Positions 7,491-16,356 are shown, counted from the first letter of the stretch. The stretch is DNA of 64,000 nt from JBGVSA01 sp041807905 (GCF_041807905.1 NZ_JBGVSA010000002.1:1-64000), one strand, 5' to 3'. Notes: generated by a model from the sequence alone, not told the origin. A program made the numbers and translations.

Positions 7491-10283
7491 CTAGTGGCGG
7501 GTCGCCGCCAATCGAGCGCGCTCCTGGCGCGCCGCGTAGTGCAGTAGGCGGTTGATGGCGCCCTTGTCCTGCGAGCGGCGCAGGTAGGCTTCGGCCAGCG
7601 TGGTCTGGTTGCGCAGCAGGTAGTACTCGCCGACGTAGAAATAGGCTTCGGCCAGCAGCACGTCGAGGTCTTCGCCCTGCGCGTTGGCATACACGCCCTG
7701 CATCATCTGATCCGGCGTCTGGGTGCCGTTGAACAACGGGATGACCGGCCCCGGCCAGTCGAGTTGAGCGGGGAGGGGTGCCTTGGTTGCGCGGCCGGCG
7801 CGCGTCAGGCTGATGAGTCGCCACACCTCGCCGCGATTGCGCATGTTGGCTTCGGTCGCCAGATCGCGTGAACGTGCGAAGTCATCGGTGGCGTCATCGA
7901 TCTTGCCGTTCAGATAATTCGCCAACCCACGGCGGTAGAACGAATCGCTATCCGCCAACCCCAGCGCGATGGCGCGCGAGATGTCGTTGACCGAACCGCT
8001 GAGGTCGCCTGTAACGATGCCGACGGTTGCGGCGCATTTGACGATGCCAGCGTCATCCGGCAGACGCTTGCGGGCGGCGGCAACATCGGCCAGCGCTTCG
8101 TCGGCACGGTCGAGGAAAGCATATGCCATGGCCCGTTCGCAGTAGGCGCGCGCCTGGTCCGAGTTGCCCAGCACACGGGCGGCGAGCGAATCGCTCGTCC
8201 CCTTGATGATGCGTTCGAGTTGCTCGCGCGCGGCTTCCTGATAGGCAACACCGCCCGCAGCGGACGCGTTTGCCGTCTTGATGTCCGCAGCGCCGAAGTC
8301 AAAGGCGCCCCCGGCCAGTTCATTGACCTTGCGGATGTCGGCGAGGAAGGCCGGCGTGTCGGCGGCCGCGATGCGGTCGGCACGCACTTCGAGTTCGACG
8401 CTCGCCTGAGCCTGTCTGCCGCGCTGCGTCGCCTGGTAGTTCGCCACGAAGGCCGGATTGCTGACGCTGCGTTCGGCCGGGCGGCGAAGAGTGTCGACGT
8501 TGGCGGGCAGATCGAGCGTGAATTCGTAGCGGATCACCGAAGGAAAGCTCGGGATCGCCAGCGGGAAGGTGCGGCGGCCGGAACTCGGCACATAGAACGT
8601 GTCGCGCAGGTTGCTGGCCTGGTAGGGCGCATACCAGCGGTCGCCCTCTTTTTCGAAGAAGTTCTCGATGCGGTAGTCCAGTTCGACACGGGCGATGTTC
8701 AGGGCTGCATCGTCCTTGACCTCCGGTGCGCGCAGCAATTGTGTCCTGGGGTAGCGGCGATCGAGCCCGCCTTCGTAGAACTTGCGCCACTGCTCGGGCG
8801 TGACCGAGGTCATCGCGCGGCGCAGTGATTCAGCCCCGAGGCCCGCAAAACTCAGCGTCACATGCATCGTCACCGGCTTGTCGAAGGCTTCGGCGGTCAC
8901 GCGCTCGGCGCGCACTTCGGTCATCAGCGTCCGATTGGCGCGTGCCGTTCTGCGCAGCTTCGATTCGCCGCCGGCGATCACCAGCACCTGCGTGTCAGGA
9001 TGCGCTTCGCCGATGCGTGCCAGCGGGCTGATTTGCGCGCGCAGCGTCGGATCGAGGTAGTACTCCTGGCCCGAGGGCAGACGCACGCGGACGATGACGT
9101 GATCGAAGTCGAGCGGACTCGGCAGCATCTGATCGAGATTGCGGCGGTTCTGCGTCGCCAGCAGCACGGGGCTGGCGTCGATACCCATCTGGCGCAGCAT
9201 CGAGACGAGCAGCAGCGACTTGTCTTTGCAGTCGCCGTAGCGGCGCGAGAGGACTTCATGCGGCGCAAAGGGGCGATGCGAGTTCTCGCCGAAGGGCAGG
9301 GCCAGGTAGCGGATGTCGTTCTGCACGAAATCCAGCGCGGCCATGACCTTGCCTTCTGCGGTCGGGGCCTGTCGCGCCTTCTGCAGGATGCGGTCGAATT
9401 CGGCGTCTGCCGGTGCGGGCGTGAACAGACCGCGCGCCCAATCCACCACCTGCGACCATTCGCTGAATTCCGAAAATTGCAGGTAGCGCAGCGCTTCGAC
9501 ATCGCCCGGCATGTATTCGTCGATGTTGACCGGTGGAAGGTCTGCGGCTTCGAAACGCAGTGTGCGGCGTCCGGCGCTGGTGCTTTCACGTGGCTGAATC
9601 TGCGCGCCGCCATCGGGCGCGATCAGCTTGTAGCGCAGTTTGCGCTCTGCCGGCATGTCGATGCTGACGACCCGGCGCACGACCGGAATGGCGGCGTCCC
9701 ACTCGGCGGATTCAAATACCTTGCCGCCGAAGACGGGGTTCTCGCCAATCAGGCTATAGGCAATGTCGAGCGTGTCGCCCACGCGTATGTCATCGCTCAG
9801 CACCACCGCCGACACCCAGCCGCTGACGATGCTGTTGTCCGCCTCCTGTTGTGGGCGGACAAAACGCACCTGCACGGTGGCGAGTTTGTCGATGGACTGC
9901 CCGCTGCGGATGATGGTGAGCCGGTGCAGGACCAGTTGCTGATAGTCCGGCTGGAAGGCAATCGAATACTGGCCGAGGTAGCCGAGCGCGGACGCGTCAT
10001 TGACCTGCCACGCCCGGTGCACGAGTGTCTGCGGGCGATCCATGCCGTAGCGGAATTGCGTATGCCCGAGCCGCATGATCAGCGCGCTGGACGATGTCGG
10101 CGCCACCGGTGCGTCGATCCACTCGCCCCACGGCGGCAGTTGCGCCGAGCGGGCAAAGGCCTGTTCCGGAATGGACACCGTCTGCATGACGGGCGCGGCG
10201 GCGTCCTGCGCGTTCGCCGACAGGCTGAAGACGATCGTCAGCCAGGCGAGCGCCACGCTCGCGGCCCTGGTGCTGAATTTCAT
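7491..10283 (-). CDS. Exported DUF3857/transglutaminase-like protein with TPR tail
   Basis: 930 residues. A signal peptide (WLTIVFSLSANAQ) ends near residue 26. An N-terminal DUF3857 beta-rich domain (about 70-270) is followed by a transglutaminase-like core with a complete triad: Cys352 in RYGDCKDKS, His395 in DFDHVIVRV and Asp411 in YYLDPTLR. The C-terminal third (about 690-930) looks like tetratricopeptide repeats (AMAYAFLDRADEALADVAAARKRLP and similar). Such proteins are periplasmic; whether they hydrolyse or cross-link peptides is unknown. It is the first gene of a two-gene unit. It is not the short cytosolic transglutaminase usually paired with Anbu. Confidence 0.88.
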   Translation of the reverse strand: MKFSTRAASVALAWLTIVFSLSANAQDAAAPVMQTVSIPEQAFARSAQLPPWGEWIDAPVAPTSSSALIMRLGHTQFRYGMDRPQTLVHRAWQVNDASALGYLGQYSIAFQPDYQQLVLHRLTIIRSGQSIDKLATVQVRFVRPQQEADNSIVSGWVSAVVLSDDIRVGDTLDIAYSLIGENPVFGGKVFESAEWDAAIPVVRRVVSIDMPAERKLRYKLIAPDGGAQIQPRESTSAGRRTLRFEAADLPPVNIDEYMPGDVEALRYLQFSEFSEWSQVVDWARGLFTPAPADAEFDRILQKARQAPTAEGKVMAALDFVQNDIRYLALPFGENSHRPFAPHEVLSRRYGDCKDKSLLLVSMLRQMGIDASPVLLATQNRRNLDQMLPSPLDFDHVIVRVRLPSGQEYYLDPTLRAQISPLARIGEAHPDTQVLVIAGGESKLRRTARANRTLMTEVRAERVTAEAFDKPVTMHVTLSFAGLGAESLRRAMTSVTPEQWRKFYEGGLDRRYPRTQLLRAPEVKDDAALNIARVELDYRIENFFEKEGDRWYAPYQASNLRDTFYVPSSGRRTFPLAIPSFPSVIRYEFTLDLPANVDTLRRPAERSVSNPAFVANYQATQRGRQAQASVELEVRADRIAAADTPAFLADIRKVNELAGGAFDFGAADIKTANASAAGGVAYQEAAREQLERIIKGTSDSLAARVLGNSDQARAYCERAMAYAFLDRADEALADVAAARKRLPDDAGIVKCAATVGIVTGDLSGSVNDISRAIALGLADSDSFYRRGLANYLNGKIDDATDDFARSRDLATEANMRNRGEVWRLISLTRAGRATKAPLPAQLDWPGPVIPLFNGTQTPDQMMQGVYANAQGEDLDVLLAEAYFYVGEYYLLRNQTTLAEAYLRRSQDKGAINRLLHYAARQERARLAATRH

Positions 10284-10359
10284 GCTATCCCCGGTGTGTG
10301 TATGCGACTTCAGCCTGCTCAGACAGGTCTGATGCCGATTTTACCGGGTTTGCGTCGCT

Positions 10360-10381
10360 GCCCGGCAATGGACTGCCGGGC
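10360..10381 (-). terminator. Hairpin after the DUF2789 gene
   Basis: An 8-base-pair perfect GC-rich stem (10360-10367 with 10374-10381) with a 6-base loop lies 19 bases past the DUF2789 stop. No T-run follows on the minus strand, so it could be a weak terminator or only a 3' mRNA-stabilising structure. Confidence 0.35.
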
Positions 10382-10399
10382 GGGGATTGAAGATTCTTC

Positions 10400-10633
10400 T
10401 CAGCCGCGCAGGCGGACGTTGAGTTGGTCGACCACTTCGGCCCAGTCCGCGTCGAGCAGGATTTCTTCGCGCAGCAATGCCGATTGCGCCGGAGTCCAGC
10501 AAGCGGCCTCGTGCAGCGCGATGCTGTCGGGCAACGGACGATGCGACGCGATGAAGGCGTCGATCGATGCGTTGTCGGTGGGCAGCCCAAGTTGGGCGAA
10601 GAGATTGTTCAGTGAATGCTGGGGCGCTTCCAT
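10400..10633 (-). CDS. DUF2789 family protein
   Basis: 77 residues from the ATG at 10633, which has GAGG at a good distance upstream. The sequence (HSLNNLFAQLGLP near the start, then FIASHRPL and a run like WTPAQSALLREEILLDADWAEVVDQLN) is the full pattern of the small, acidic, helical DUF2789 proteins common in Gamma- and Betaproteobacteria. Function is unknown. It stands alone, downstream of a decayed GH28 gene on the same strand. Confidence 0.85.
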   Translation of the reverse strand: MEAPQHSLNNLFAQLGLPTDNASIDAFIASHRPLPDSIALHEAACWTPAQSALLREEILLDADWAEVVDQLNVRLRG

Positions 10634-10739
10634 CGGAAACCTCGCGGATGTCGGGAAAGAGTGGCGCTGTGTCACGCTGGGGCTCATCCGCGGCAACGAT
10701 ACCGCGAACGAGCCCTCTGCCCGCAATATTACTGCCCGC

Positions 10740-11117
10740 AGGTCGTTTGCGCTCGAGCGCGCCACCGGCTTCGGGCCACGTCGCCTTGCCTTCGGACGCC
10801 GTCACGCGCAGGCCATGCCCAGCCACGGCGGCGTTGCGGATGTGCATGCCGCGTGTAGCCTTGATCGATACGTCGTTGAACACCACGTGGGTGAAAGGCT
10901 TCTCTGGCGTGCCGACGATATAGGCCACCTGCGTGAATGCGCCGGTCGAGGTCAGTTTTTCGAAGCGAATGTCATCGAAGTAGGGCGTCTTGGTTTCGTT
11001 GTACGCCTGCACTGGATCGGCGTCACTCGGGTAGATCTGATTGCCGAGCACGAAGTCGCCCTTGAATTCGCCTTTCCGCAGGGTCCATTGCGCGCGGGGC
11101 GCACAACGGGGCGCACT
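10740..11117 (-). pseudogene. C-terminal relic of a GH28 (polygalacturonase-like) gene
   Basis: The minus-strand frame from about 11117 reads QWTLRKGEFKGDFVLGN, then a segment ending in AYIVGTPEKPFTHVVFNDVS and TRGMHIRNAAVAGHGLRV. This matches the last beta-helix coils of GH28 enzymes, where a GTPE-type turn and a late HIRN-like strand are typical. A stop codon (TAG at 11118-11120) lies just upstream in frame, no start codon with RBS precedes it, and the catalytic part of the enzyme is absent. Downstream, the frame runs on into unrelated sequence overlapping DUF2789 in another frame. I read it as the tail left after deletion of a larger gene. A fragment of a different beta-helix enzyme family cannot be excluded. 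Confidence 0.6.
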
Positions 11118-11229
11118 CTACTCGCATGCCAGGCCAGGGGGCTGACTGCAAATACCCGCTACGCGCACCGACGTTGCCGGTGGCATGCGCTTTGCCATAA
11201 TGAATTCGAGACCCTTCACGGAGCGCGCG

Positions 11230-11847
11230 ATGAATCGTACGACGGCCCGGGTGATAGTGCTGATTCTCGTCATGGGTGCCGAAGCCTGGTTGCTGTGGCC
11301 GGGCTCCGCGTGGCGCTTCGAGTGGTTGCCGTTCGTGGCCCTCGTCATTGCGCTGGCGATATGGGCCGCGCTCGAGCAATACGCCGAGCACGTAGGGCGT
11401 CGTCATGTCGAGCGGGTCAGGGGAGAACGCGACGCACTCATAGTCGATCAGGTCGAGGCGGTCATGCCCGATGCGAGCGTCGTGCAGTTCTTGTCGGACC
11501 ATGACTTCATCGCGCCATTCGACAAGGCCAAAGTCGATCCGCTCTTTTATATGGTCCGCGCGTGGCGCACCCTTGCGCCCGAGTTCCTGAATGAAGCGCT
11601 CGCCCAGGCGGCGACGAACCTGGACGCTGCGGCGACCGATCTGGTCTTGCGTATCGGCCAGTACACGCATCCTTTGCCCAATGGATTTCTTGGCGTCAAG
11701 CCGGCGGAACAACAGGGCGAAGCGGCGTCGGAAAAGGTGCGCACCGAGGCGCGCCACCTGAACGAATCAGCCAATGCGTTCGTACGGACGTACGAGCGGT
11801 TTGTGGAAGTGGCACGGCGGGGGCCCGCGGCGCGCGTGGCCGAGTGA
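11230..11847 (+). CDS. Membrane-anchored protein of unknown function
   Basis: 205 residues from the ATG at 11230, which has GGAG seven bases upstream; in-frame ATGs at 11185 and 11200 would lengthen it by up to 15 residues. Two hydrophobic stretches near the N-terminus (VIVLILVMGAEAWLLW and FVALVIALAIWAAL) predict a membrane hairpin or anchor. The remaining 140 residues are a soluble, mostly helical domain with no motif I recognise. It has no operon partner: the next gene is convergent. Confidence 0.7.
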   Translation: MNRTTARVIVLILVMGAEAWLLWPGSAWRFEWLPFVALVIALAIWAALEQYAEHVGRRHVERVRGERDALIVDQVEAVMPDASVVQFLSDHDFIAPFDKAKVDPLFYMVRAWRTLAPEFLNEALAQAATNLDAAATDLVLRIGQYTHPLPNGFLGVKPAEQQGEAASEKVRTEARHLNESANAFVRTYERFVEVARRGPAARVAE

Positions 11848-11890
11848 TCCGATCCGGCCACGGCGCTGTGGGTGTGTTGCCTTGGGTCGG

Positions 11891-12121
11891 CTATTTCTTC
11901 TCTCGGTTCTTGCCGACCTGGTTGCCGATGACGCCGCCAACGGCAGCGCCGCCCAGTGTGCCGGCGGCGCCGCCGTTGTCGATGATGGCGCCGGCTGCGC
12001 CACCGACTGCTGCGCCAACGGCGGTGTCGCGTTCACGCGGGGTCATGTTCGAACAAGCCGCCAGGCCGATGCTCAATACCGCTGCCGACATGGCCGCAGC
12101 GAGGGGTCCGGAGCGTTTCAT
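11891..12121 (-). CDS. Glycine-zipper lipoprotein
   Basis: 76 residues. The ATG at 12121 has an excellent GGAGGAG seven bases upstream. A lipoprotein signal peptide ends in LAAC, and the mature part carries a glycine zipper: AVGAAVGGAAGAII and a second stretch AAGTLGGAAVGGVIGNQVG, followed by a basic tail. This is the pattern of small stress-related outer-membrane lipoproteins (OsmB/YMGG-like), which insert through GxxxG-packed helices. It is a single-gene unit. Confidence 0.85.
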   Translation of the reverse strand: MKRSGPLAAAMSAAVLSIGLAACSNMTPRERDTAVGAAVGGAAGAIIDNGGAAGTLGGAAVGGVIGNQVGKNREKK

Positions 12122-12380
12122 GATGTTCTCCTCCATGCGTTGGAACGGGGCGCAAGTCGTCCGACACCCCTGTACCGGTTCATCCGCAAGCTTCGCTCCC
12201 GCTACACCACAGCACGGAAAACACCCGGGGAGCCGAAGGAATCCTTACCTGCCGCAAGACCGACGACCCATGTCGTGGTTACAATCGCGCCCGCACGTTG
12301 CCCGCCACGGCCTTGCTGCAATGCGGCATCCCGTGGCATGCCGATTCACCCTGTTCCACACCCACCAAGGGGCTCATTAC

Positions 12381-13685
12381 ATGCTGGAATCCTTCTTCAA
12401 GCTCAAGGAGCACGGCACCAACGTCAGGACCGAGGTCATCGCCGGCCTCACTACTTTCCTGACGATGGCGTACATCCTGTTCGTCAACCCAACGCTGCTG
12501 TCGCAGACCGGCATGGACCACAACTCGGTGTTCGTGGCGACCTGTCTGGCTGCGGCCATTGGCACGCTGGTGATGGCGCTGGCCGCCAATTACCCGGTCG
12601 GCATGGCGCCCGGCATGGGGTTGAACGCCTTCTTTACGTTCGCCGTGGTCAAGACCATGGGCTATTCGTGGGAAGCCGCGCTCGGCGCTGTGTTCATTTC
12701 GGGCTGCATCTTTCTGGCCATCACCATCCTCGGCCTGCGCGCCTGGCTGATCGCCGGCATTCCGCACACGCTGCGTTGCTCGATCACGGCGGGTATCGGT
12801 CTGTTCCTGGCGATCATCGCGCTGTCCAATGCCGGCATCATCGTCGATCACCCCGCCACGCTGGTCACGCTCGGTGACCTGCATAAGCCCGCCGCGCTGC
12901 TGACGGTGCTGGGTTTCTTCATCATTGGTGTGCTCGATGCGCTGCGCGTGCGCGGCGCAATCCTGATTGGCATTCTGGCGGTGACGGTGATCGGCACGCT
13001 GCTCGGTTTCAACGAGATCAAGGGCGTGTTCTCTGCGCCGCCGTCGATCGCGCCGACCTTCTTCAAGCTCGATCTGGCCGGCGCTCTGCAAGGTGGCTTT
13101 GTCGCCGTGGTGCTGACCATGGTTCTGGTCGAAGTGTTCGACGCCACCGGCACGCTGATGGGCGTGGCCAAGCGCGCCGGCCTGCTGCGCGAAGACGCGC
13201 CGGGCAATCCGCAGAAGCGTCTGGGCCGCGCCCTGTTCGCGGACAGCATCGCCATTCTTGCGGGCTCACTGTTGGGCACCAGCTCGACGACCGCCTACGT
13301 CGAAAGCGCTTCGGGCGTCCAGGCCGGTGGGCGTACCGGCCTGACCGCGCTGGTCGTGGCGGTGTTGTTCGTCCTGTCCCTGTTCATTGCGCCGCTGGCG
13401 ACTTCGGTCCCGGCCTACGCTACCGCGCCGGCACTGCTGTACGTGGCTGGCGTGATGATGCGCGAATTGGTCGAAGTGAACTGGGACGATGTGACCGAAG
13501 CGGCGCCCGCCGCGCTGACCGCGCTGGCAATGCCGTTCACGTACTCGATCGCCAATGGCCTGGCCTTCGGCTTCATCAGCTACAGCGTGCTCAAGCTGTG
13601 CACCGGCCGCGGTCGCGAAGTGCATCCGGCTGCGTGGGTAATCTCGGTGCTGTTCATCATCAAGTACACCTTCTTCCCGGGCTGA
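12381..13685 (+). CDS. NCS2 (AzgA-type) purine permease
   Basis: 434 residues from the ATG at 12381; the frame is open far upstream but without homology. It is a 12- to 14-helix membrane protein of the adenine/guanine/hypoxanthine AzgA subfamily. Diagnostic motifs are the N-terminal EVIAGLTTFLTMAYILFVNP, GMAPGMGLNAFFTF and SASGVQAGGRTGLT (family form ESVTGVEAGGRTG). It should import a purine base with protons. No purine metabolic gene is adjacent and I see no purine riboswitch in the 259 bases upstream. Confidence 0.92.
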   Translation: MLESFFKLKEHGTNVRTEVIAGLTTFLTMAYILFVNPTLLSQTGMDHNSVFVATCLAAAIGTLVMALAANYPVGMAPGMGLNAFFTFAVVKTMGYSWEAALGAVFISGCIFLAITILGLRAWLIAGIPHTLRCSITAGIGLFLAIIALSNAGIIVDHPATLVTLGDLHKPAALLTVLGFFIIGVLDALRVRGAILIGILAVTVIGTLLGFNEIKGVFSAPPSIAPTFFKLDLAGALQGGFVAVVLTMVLVEVFDATGTLMGVAKRAGLLREDAPGNPQKRLGRALFADSIAILAGSLLGTSSTTAYVESASGVQAGGRTGLTALVVAVLFVLSLFIAPLATSVPAYATAPALLYVAGVMMRELVEVNWDDVTEAAPAALTALAMPFTYSIANGLAFGFISYSVLKLCTGRGREVHPAAWVISVLFIIKYTFFPG

Positions 13686-13700
13686 TCGGGCAAGTCGGCA

Positions 13701-13732
13701 AAAAAAGGGGCATCCCTCGGGATGCCCTTTTT
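13701..13732 (+). terminator. Bidirectional Rho-independent terminator
   Basis: A 9-base-pair stem (gggcatccc at 13708-13716 with gggatgccc at 13719-13727) is followed by five T and preceded by six A. It can therefore end both the permease transcript and the convergent beta-helix gene. Confidence 0.9.
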
Positions 13733-13748
13733 CGTTGACGCCGCCGCT

Positions 13749-14837
13749 TCAATTGCGGGCGAGGCTGCGCACGTCGTTGTAGACCAGGCAGCGCCCGTAG
13801 CGGTCCCACGAAGGTTCGTGGTTGTCATCGCGGAACGCATCGCCCAGCGAAGCGTTGGCGCGTACATCGCTCGGCTTGCAGTTGGCCGCGTCGTCCGGCG
13901 CCACGCTGTAGCCATATTGATTGCCGGCGAAGGTGTTGGACTGAAAGCGGTTGTTGGAGCTCATGCTGTTGTCCCAGCAGCGCACCGGATCGCGCGTGCG
14001 GATGGAACAGGTGATGAAAACGCCCGAGCCCCCGTTGTGCAGGAAGGTGTTGCCGCTGACTTCATTGCGGTACGCGTCGGCCAGGTAGATGCCGTGCGAA
14101 CCGTTGTTGCGCAGGACGTTGTCGCGGATCTCGCTGTCCTGCAGGTTTTCGGTGGTGATTCCGGCCGCGTGATTGCCGGCCAGCGTGTTGCCGATCACTT
14201 GGGTGCGCAGTGCACGGTTGAGCGAAATTCCATCCCAGATCGCGCCGTACACCGTGTTGCCCTGGATGAGGACGTTGGCGCTGCTGTATTCGGTGAGGAT
14301 GCCGGCGCTGCGGCAATTGTTGACCGTCAGCTCGCGGATGATGATGTCCTGCCCCGAACGGACCGTCACCCCGCTATTGGTGAGATAGGCGTATTGCGGA
14401 TCGAATTCGCCACCCTGGTCGCCATTGCCTTCGAGCAGCATGCGCTCGATGGTCACGTGACGCGTCACGTGTGCGGGTTGTGCCTGTCGGTAGTCGCCCA
14501 CCAGCAACACCGAGCTCTGCACGCCGGGCGCCAGGCGCACGATGGTCTCCACGCCTTCGCCGCGCAGGGTGGTGTTGTCGCGTTCGATGGCTACAAACCG
14601 CTGCACGCTGTACTCGCCGCGCGACAAACATACGACGGCGCGCGAGCCATCCCTGGGCAAGCCGTCGATGGCGGCCTGGATGTCGGCGCCTGGCGCGACG
14701 TTTACCGTGCAGTCGGTCGTCGGCGCGGCGGTGGGCGCCGCAGGCTTGGAGGTACTTTTGATGGGGCGAGCGGCGGCGGACACGGCCACGGCCGCAAGAA
14801 GACAGGGCAGAGCAAGCGACAGGATTTTCTTTTTCAT
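13749..14837 (-). CDS. Exported right-handed beta-helix protein
   Basis: 362 residues from the ATG at 14837 (MKKKILSLALPCLLAAVAVSAAA, a signal peptide). After a Pro/Thr-rich spacer the sequence opens with APGADIQAAIDGLP, the usual first strand of pectate-lyase-like folds. About eight parallel beta-helix coils follow, each near 22-24 residues (for example VLIQGNTVYGAIWDGISL, TQVIGNTLAGNHAAGITT, EIRDNVLRNNGSHGIYL, EVSGNTFLHNGGSGVFI). This NosD/PbH1-type repeat occurs in carbohydrate-active and metal-binding periplasmic proteins; no lyase catalytic set is evident. It may act on a polysaccharide, but that is inference. Confidence 0.82.
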   Translation of the reverse strand: MKKKILSLALPCLLAAVAVSAAARPIKSTSKPAAPTAAPTTDCTVNVAPGADIQAAIDGLPRDGSRAVVCLSRGEYSVQRFVAIERDNTTLRGEGVETIVRLAPGVQSSVLLVGDYRQAQPAHVTRHVTIERMLLEGNGDQGGEFDPQYAYLTNSGVTVRSGQDIIIRELTVNNCRSAGILTEYSSANVLIQGNTVYGAIWDGISLNRALRTQVIGNTLAGNHAAGITTENLQDSEIRDNVLRNNGSHGIYLADAYRNEVSGNTFLHNGGSGVFITCSIRTRDPVRCWDNSMSSNNRFQSNTFAGNQYGYSVAPDDAANCKPSDVRANASLGDAFRDDNHEPSWDRYGRCLVYNDVRSLARN

Positions 14838-14892
14838 CGTTCTACAGTGTTGCGCGGCGCTCGAAAGTCGCGCCGTGCCGTGCGGCAAAGTC

Positions 14893-15684
14893 TCAACTGG
14901 CGGCAAGGCCGGATTGGGCCCGCTGCAGCCATTCGCGATTCACATTGCGTGCATAGCTGGGCCAGAAACGCGAATCCTTGATGATCTCCTCATACAGCGC
15001 GCGCGCGCGGTCGTTGTCCGCGGCGCTGCCCTGCGTGCGCAACCAATCGGCGTAACGGCACTTGGGCTCCGGATCGGCGGCGACCACCAATGCGGCTTCG
15101 AAGGCCGCACGCGTACCGGCGGCGTTCGTGCTGGCAAGGGCCTGCGCGTAGCGCAGGGCGGGGTCAGGCTGACGACGCGTTTCCGGGTGCGCGCTGAACA
15201 GGCGTTCGAGCGTGGCGACGCACTCGGCGGGCAGGCCGCATTCGAGCTGTACCCGGGACAGACCTTGAAGCAGGGCCGGATCGTCGGCGAACGGGCCGGT
15301 CGCGGCCTCGCGATAGATGGTCAGTGCCTCTTTCGGCTGGCCTGCGTCGGCCAGCGCGGCGGCGAGCTTCATGCGATTGCCGACCGTGGGCGTCTGTTCG
15401 ACGGCTGCGCGGGCCTCGCGCAGATTGCGCGCAGGGCTGACGGCCTGGTTGATGGCGCGGCGTACGGCGTAGGCCCCCCTGCTGCCGCGCAGCTCCGGCA
15501 GGTAGATCGCAAAGAAGTACACGATGCTCCCCAGTAGCGGGAACATGAACAAAATGAACACCCAGTACATGTTCTGCCGGCTGCGTACGGCATGAATGCC
15601 GAAGTACAGGGCGATGAGGATGTGCAAGCCAATACCGAAAATTGGCATGGTGGCCAGGTTGGCAAGAAGATTCAGGAGCGACAT
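14893..15684 (-). CDS. Membrane protein with PLDNT-like N-terminus and TPR domain
   Basis: 263 residues. Two N-terminal transmembrane helices with the motif RSRQNMYWVFILFMFPLLGSIVYF match the N-terminal domain found in cardiolipin synthases, but no phospholipase D catalytic domain follows. Instead residues about 95-250 form tetratricopeptide-like repeats (KLAAALADAGQPKEALTIYREA, ALRYAQALASTNAAGTRAAFEAAL). It is likely an inner-membrane scaffold with a cytoplasmic TPR domain. The gap to the beta-helix gene is 55 bases, so the two may be co-transcribed. Confidence 0.82.
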   Translation of the reverse strand: MSLLNLLANLATMPIFGIGLHILIALYFGIHAVRSRQNMYWVFILFMFPLLGSIVYFFAIYLPELRGSRGAYAVRRAINQAVSPARNLREARAAVEQTPTVGNRMKLAAALADAGQPKEALTIYREAATGPFADDPALLQGLSRVQLECGLPAECVATLERLFSAHPETRRQPDPALRYAQALASTNAAGTRAAFEAALVVAADPEPKCRYADWLRTQGSAADNDRARALYEEIIKDSRFWPSYARNVNREWLQRAQSGLAAS

Positions 15685-15987
15685 AGTATCGGCAATGACT
15701 CAGGGAAATCCCTCGTGTTCCCGCAAGACATGGAAACTCTTTGTAAGTTAAGCAGAAGCCGCGCCACGCCTCGTTTCCCGGGCAACGGATGCTTTGTCAC
15801 GATATGTGACGAAGGACACTTGCGTGATGTCTCGCAAATGGGCATTATATTCGCTGGGAATCCGGGTTAAGTGTGTCTCTCCATACTGTTCCCAACGGTA
15901 CGTCGGTTAGTCATCTAGCAGATCTTGATTCTCCAACCGCAGGATTTTCCTGCAAATCGTTTTAATTCAAATTTTCAGGACGCTATT
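15685..15987 (+). promoter_or_regulatory. Promoter and long leader of the cold-shock gene
   Basis: 303 bases without a gene, clearly more AT-rich than the surroundings. A possible promoter is TTGCGT (15820-15825), 17 bases, CATTAT (15843-15848), which would give a leader of about 135 bases, as is usual for cspA-type mRNAs. A small hairpin (gcagga 15939-15944, tcctgc 15948-15953) lies 34 bases before the start codon, with the RBS CAGGA at 15976-15980. The promoter assignment is by eye. Confidence 0.45.
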
Positions 15988-16191
15988 ATGGCAACTGGTA
16001 CTGTCAAGTGGTTCAACGACGCCAAGGGTTTCGGTTTCATTACTCCGGACGGCGGCGGTGAAGACCTCTTCGCTCACTTCTCCGCAATCCAATCGCAAGG
16101 TTTCAAGTCGCTGCAAGAAAACCAGCGCGTGACCTTCGATGTGACGACCGGCCCGAAGGGCAAGCAAGCTTCGAACATTCGCCCCGAGTAA
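15988..16191 (+). CDS. cspA: Cold-shock protein
   Basis: 67 residues, the exact family length, starting MATGTVKWFNDAKGFGFITP. Both RNA-binding motifs are present: RNP1 KGFGFI and RNP2 DLFAHFSAI. It binds single-stranded RNA and DNA as an RNA chaperone in the cytoplasm. The start at 15988 replaces a longer frame from 15925. Whether it is truly cold-induced or a constitutive paralogue cannot be told from the protein, but the long AT-rich leader favours post-transcriptional control. It is followed by its own terminator and then infA. Confidence 0.96.
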   Translation: MATGTVKWFNDAKGFGFITPDGGGEDLFAHFSAIQSQGFKSLQENQRVTFDVTTGPKGKQASNIRPE

Positions 16192-16207
16192 TCAGGCGTA
16201 GTGTGCG

Positions 16208-16237
16208 AAAAAAGCCCGGCCGCGCCGGGCTTTTTTT
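16208..16237 (+). terminator. Rho-independent terminator of the cold-shock gene
   Basis: A 7-base-pair stem (gcccggc 16214-16220, gccgggc 16224-16230) with a 3-base loop and seven T, 17 bases past the csp stop. Six A upstream would allow function on the other strand too. Confidence 0.9.
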
Positions 16238-16356
16238 CTTCCGGGCCGACGTCACATAGTGGACGGTACGACCCGACAGTGCCTCGTGACGAGGACCCCG
16301 CCCGTCCGTTTCTGGACCCGCACGCGCCCCCGCCCCAAGCATTTTTATCCCGGCCA

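Noticed and set aside
7491..10283. The missing Anbu-partner transglutaminase
   Set aside because: This protein is exported, has DUF3857 and TPR parts, and is on the other strand 4 kb away; it belongs to a different family.
8862..11504. 880-residue open frame on the plus strand opposite the transglutaminase gene
   Set aside because: It is antisense to an obvious gene, rich in His/Arg/Gly from the complement of GC-biased codons, and has no domain or RBS.
12122..12380. A purine riboswitch before the AzgA permease gene
   Set aside because: No recognisable three-way junction or conserved core was found; these riboswitches are also not expected in this group.
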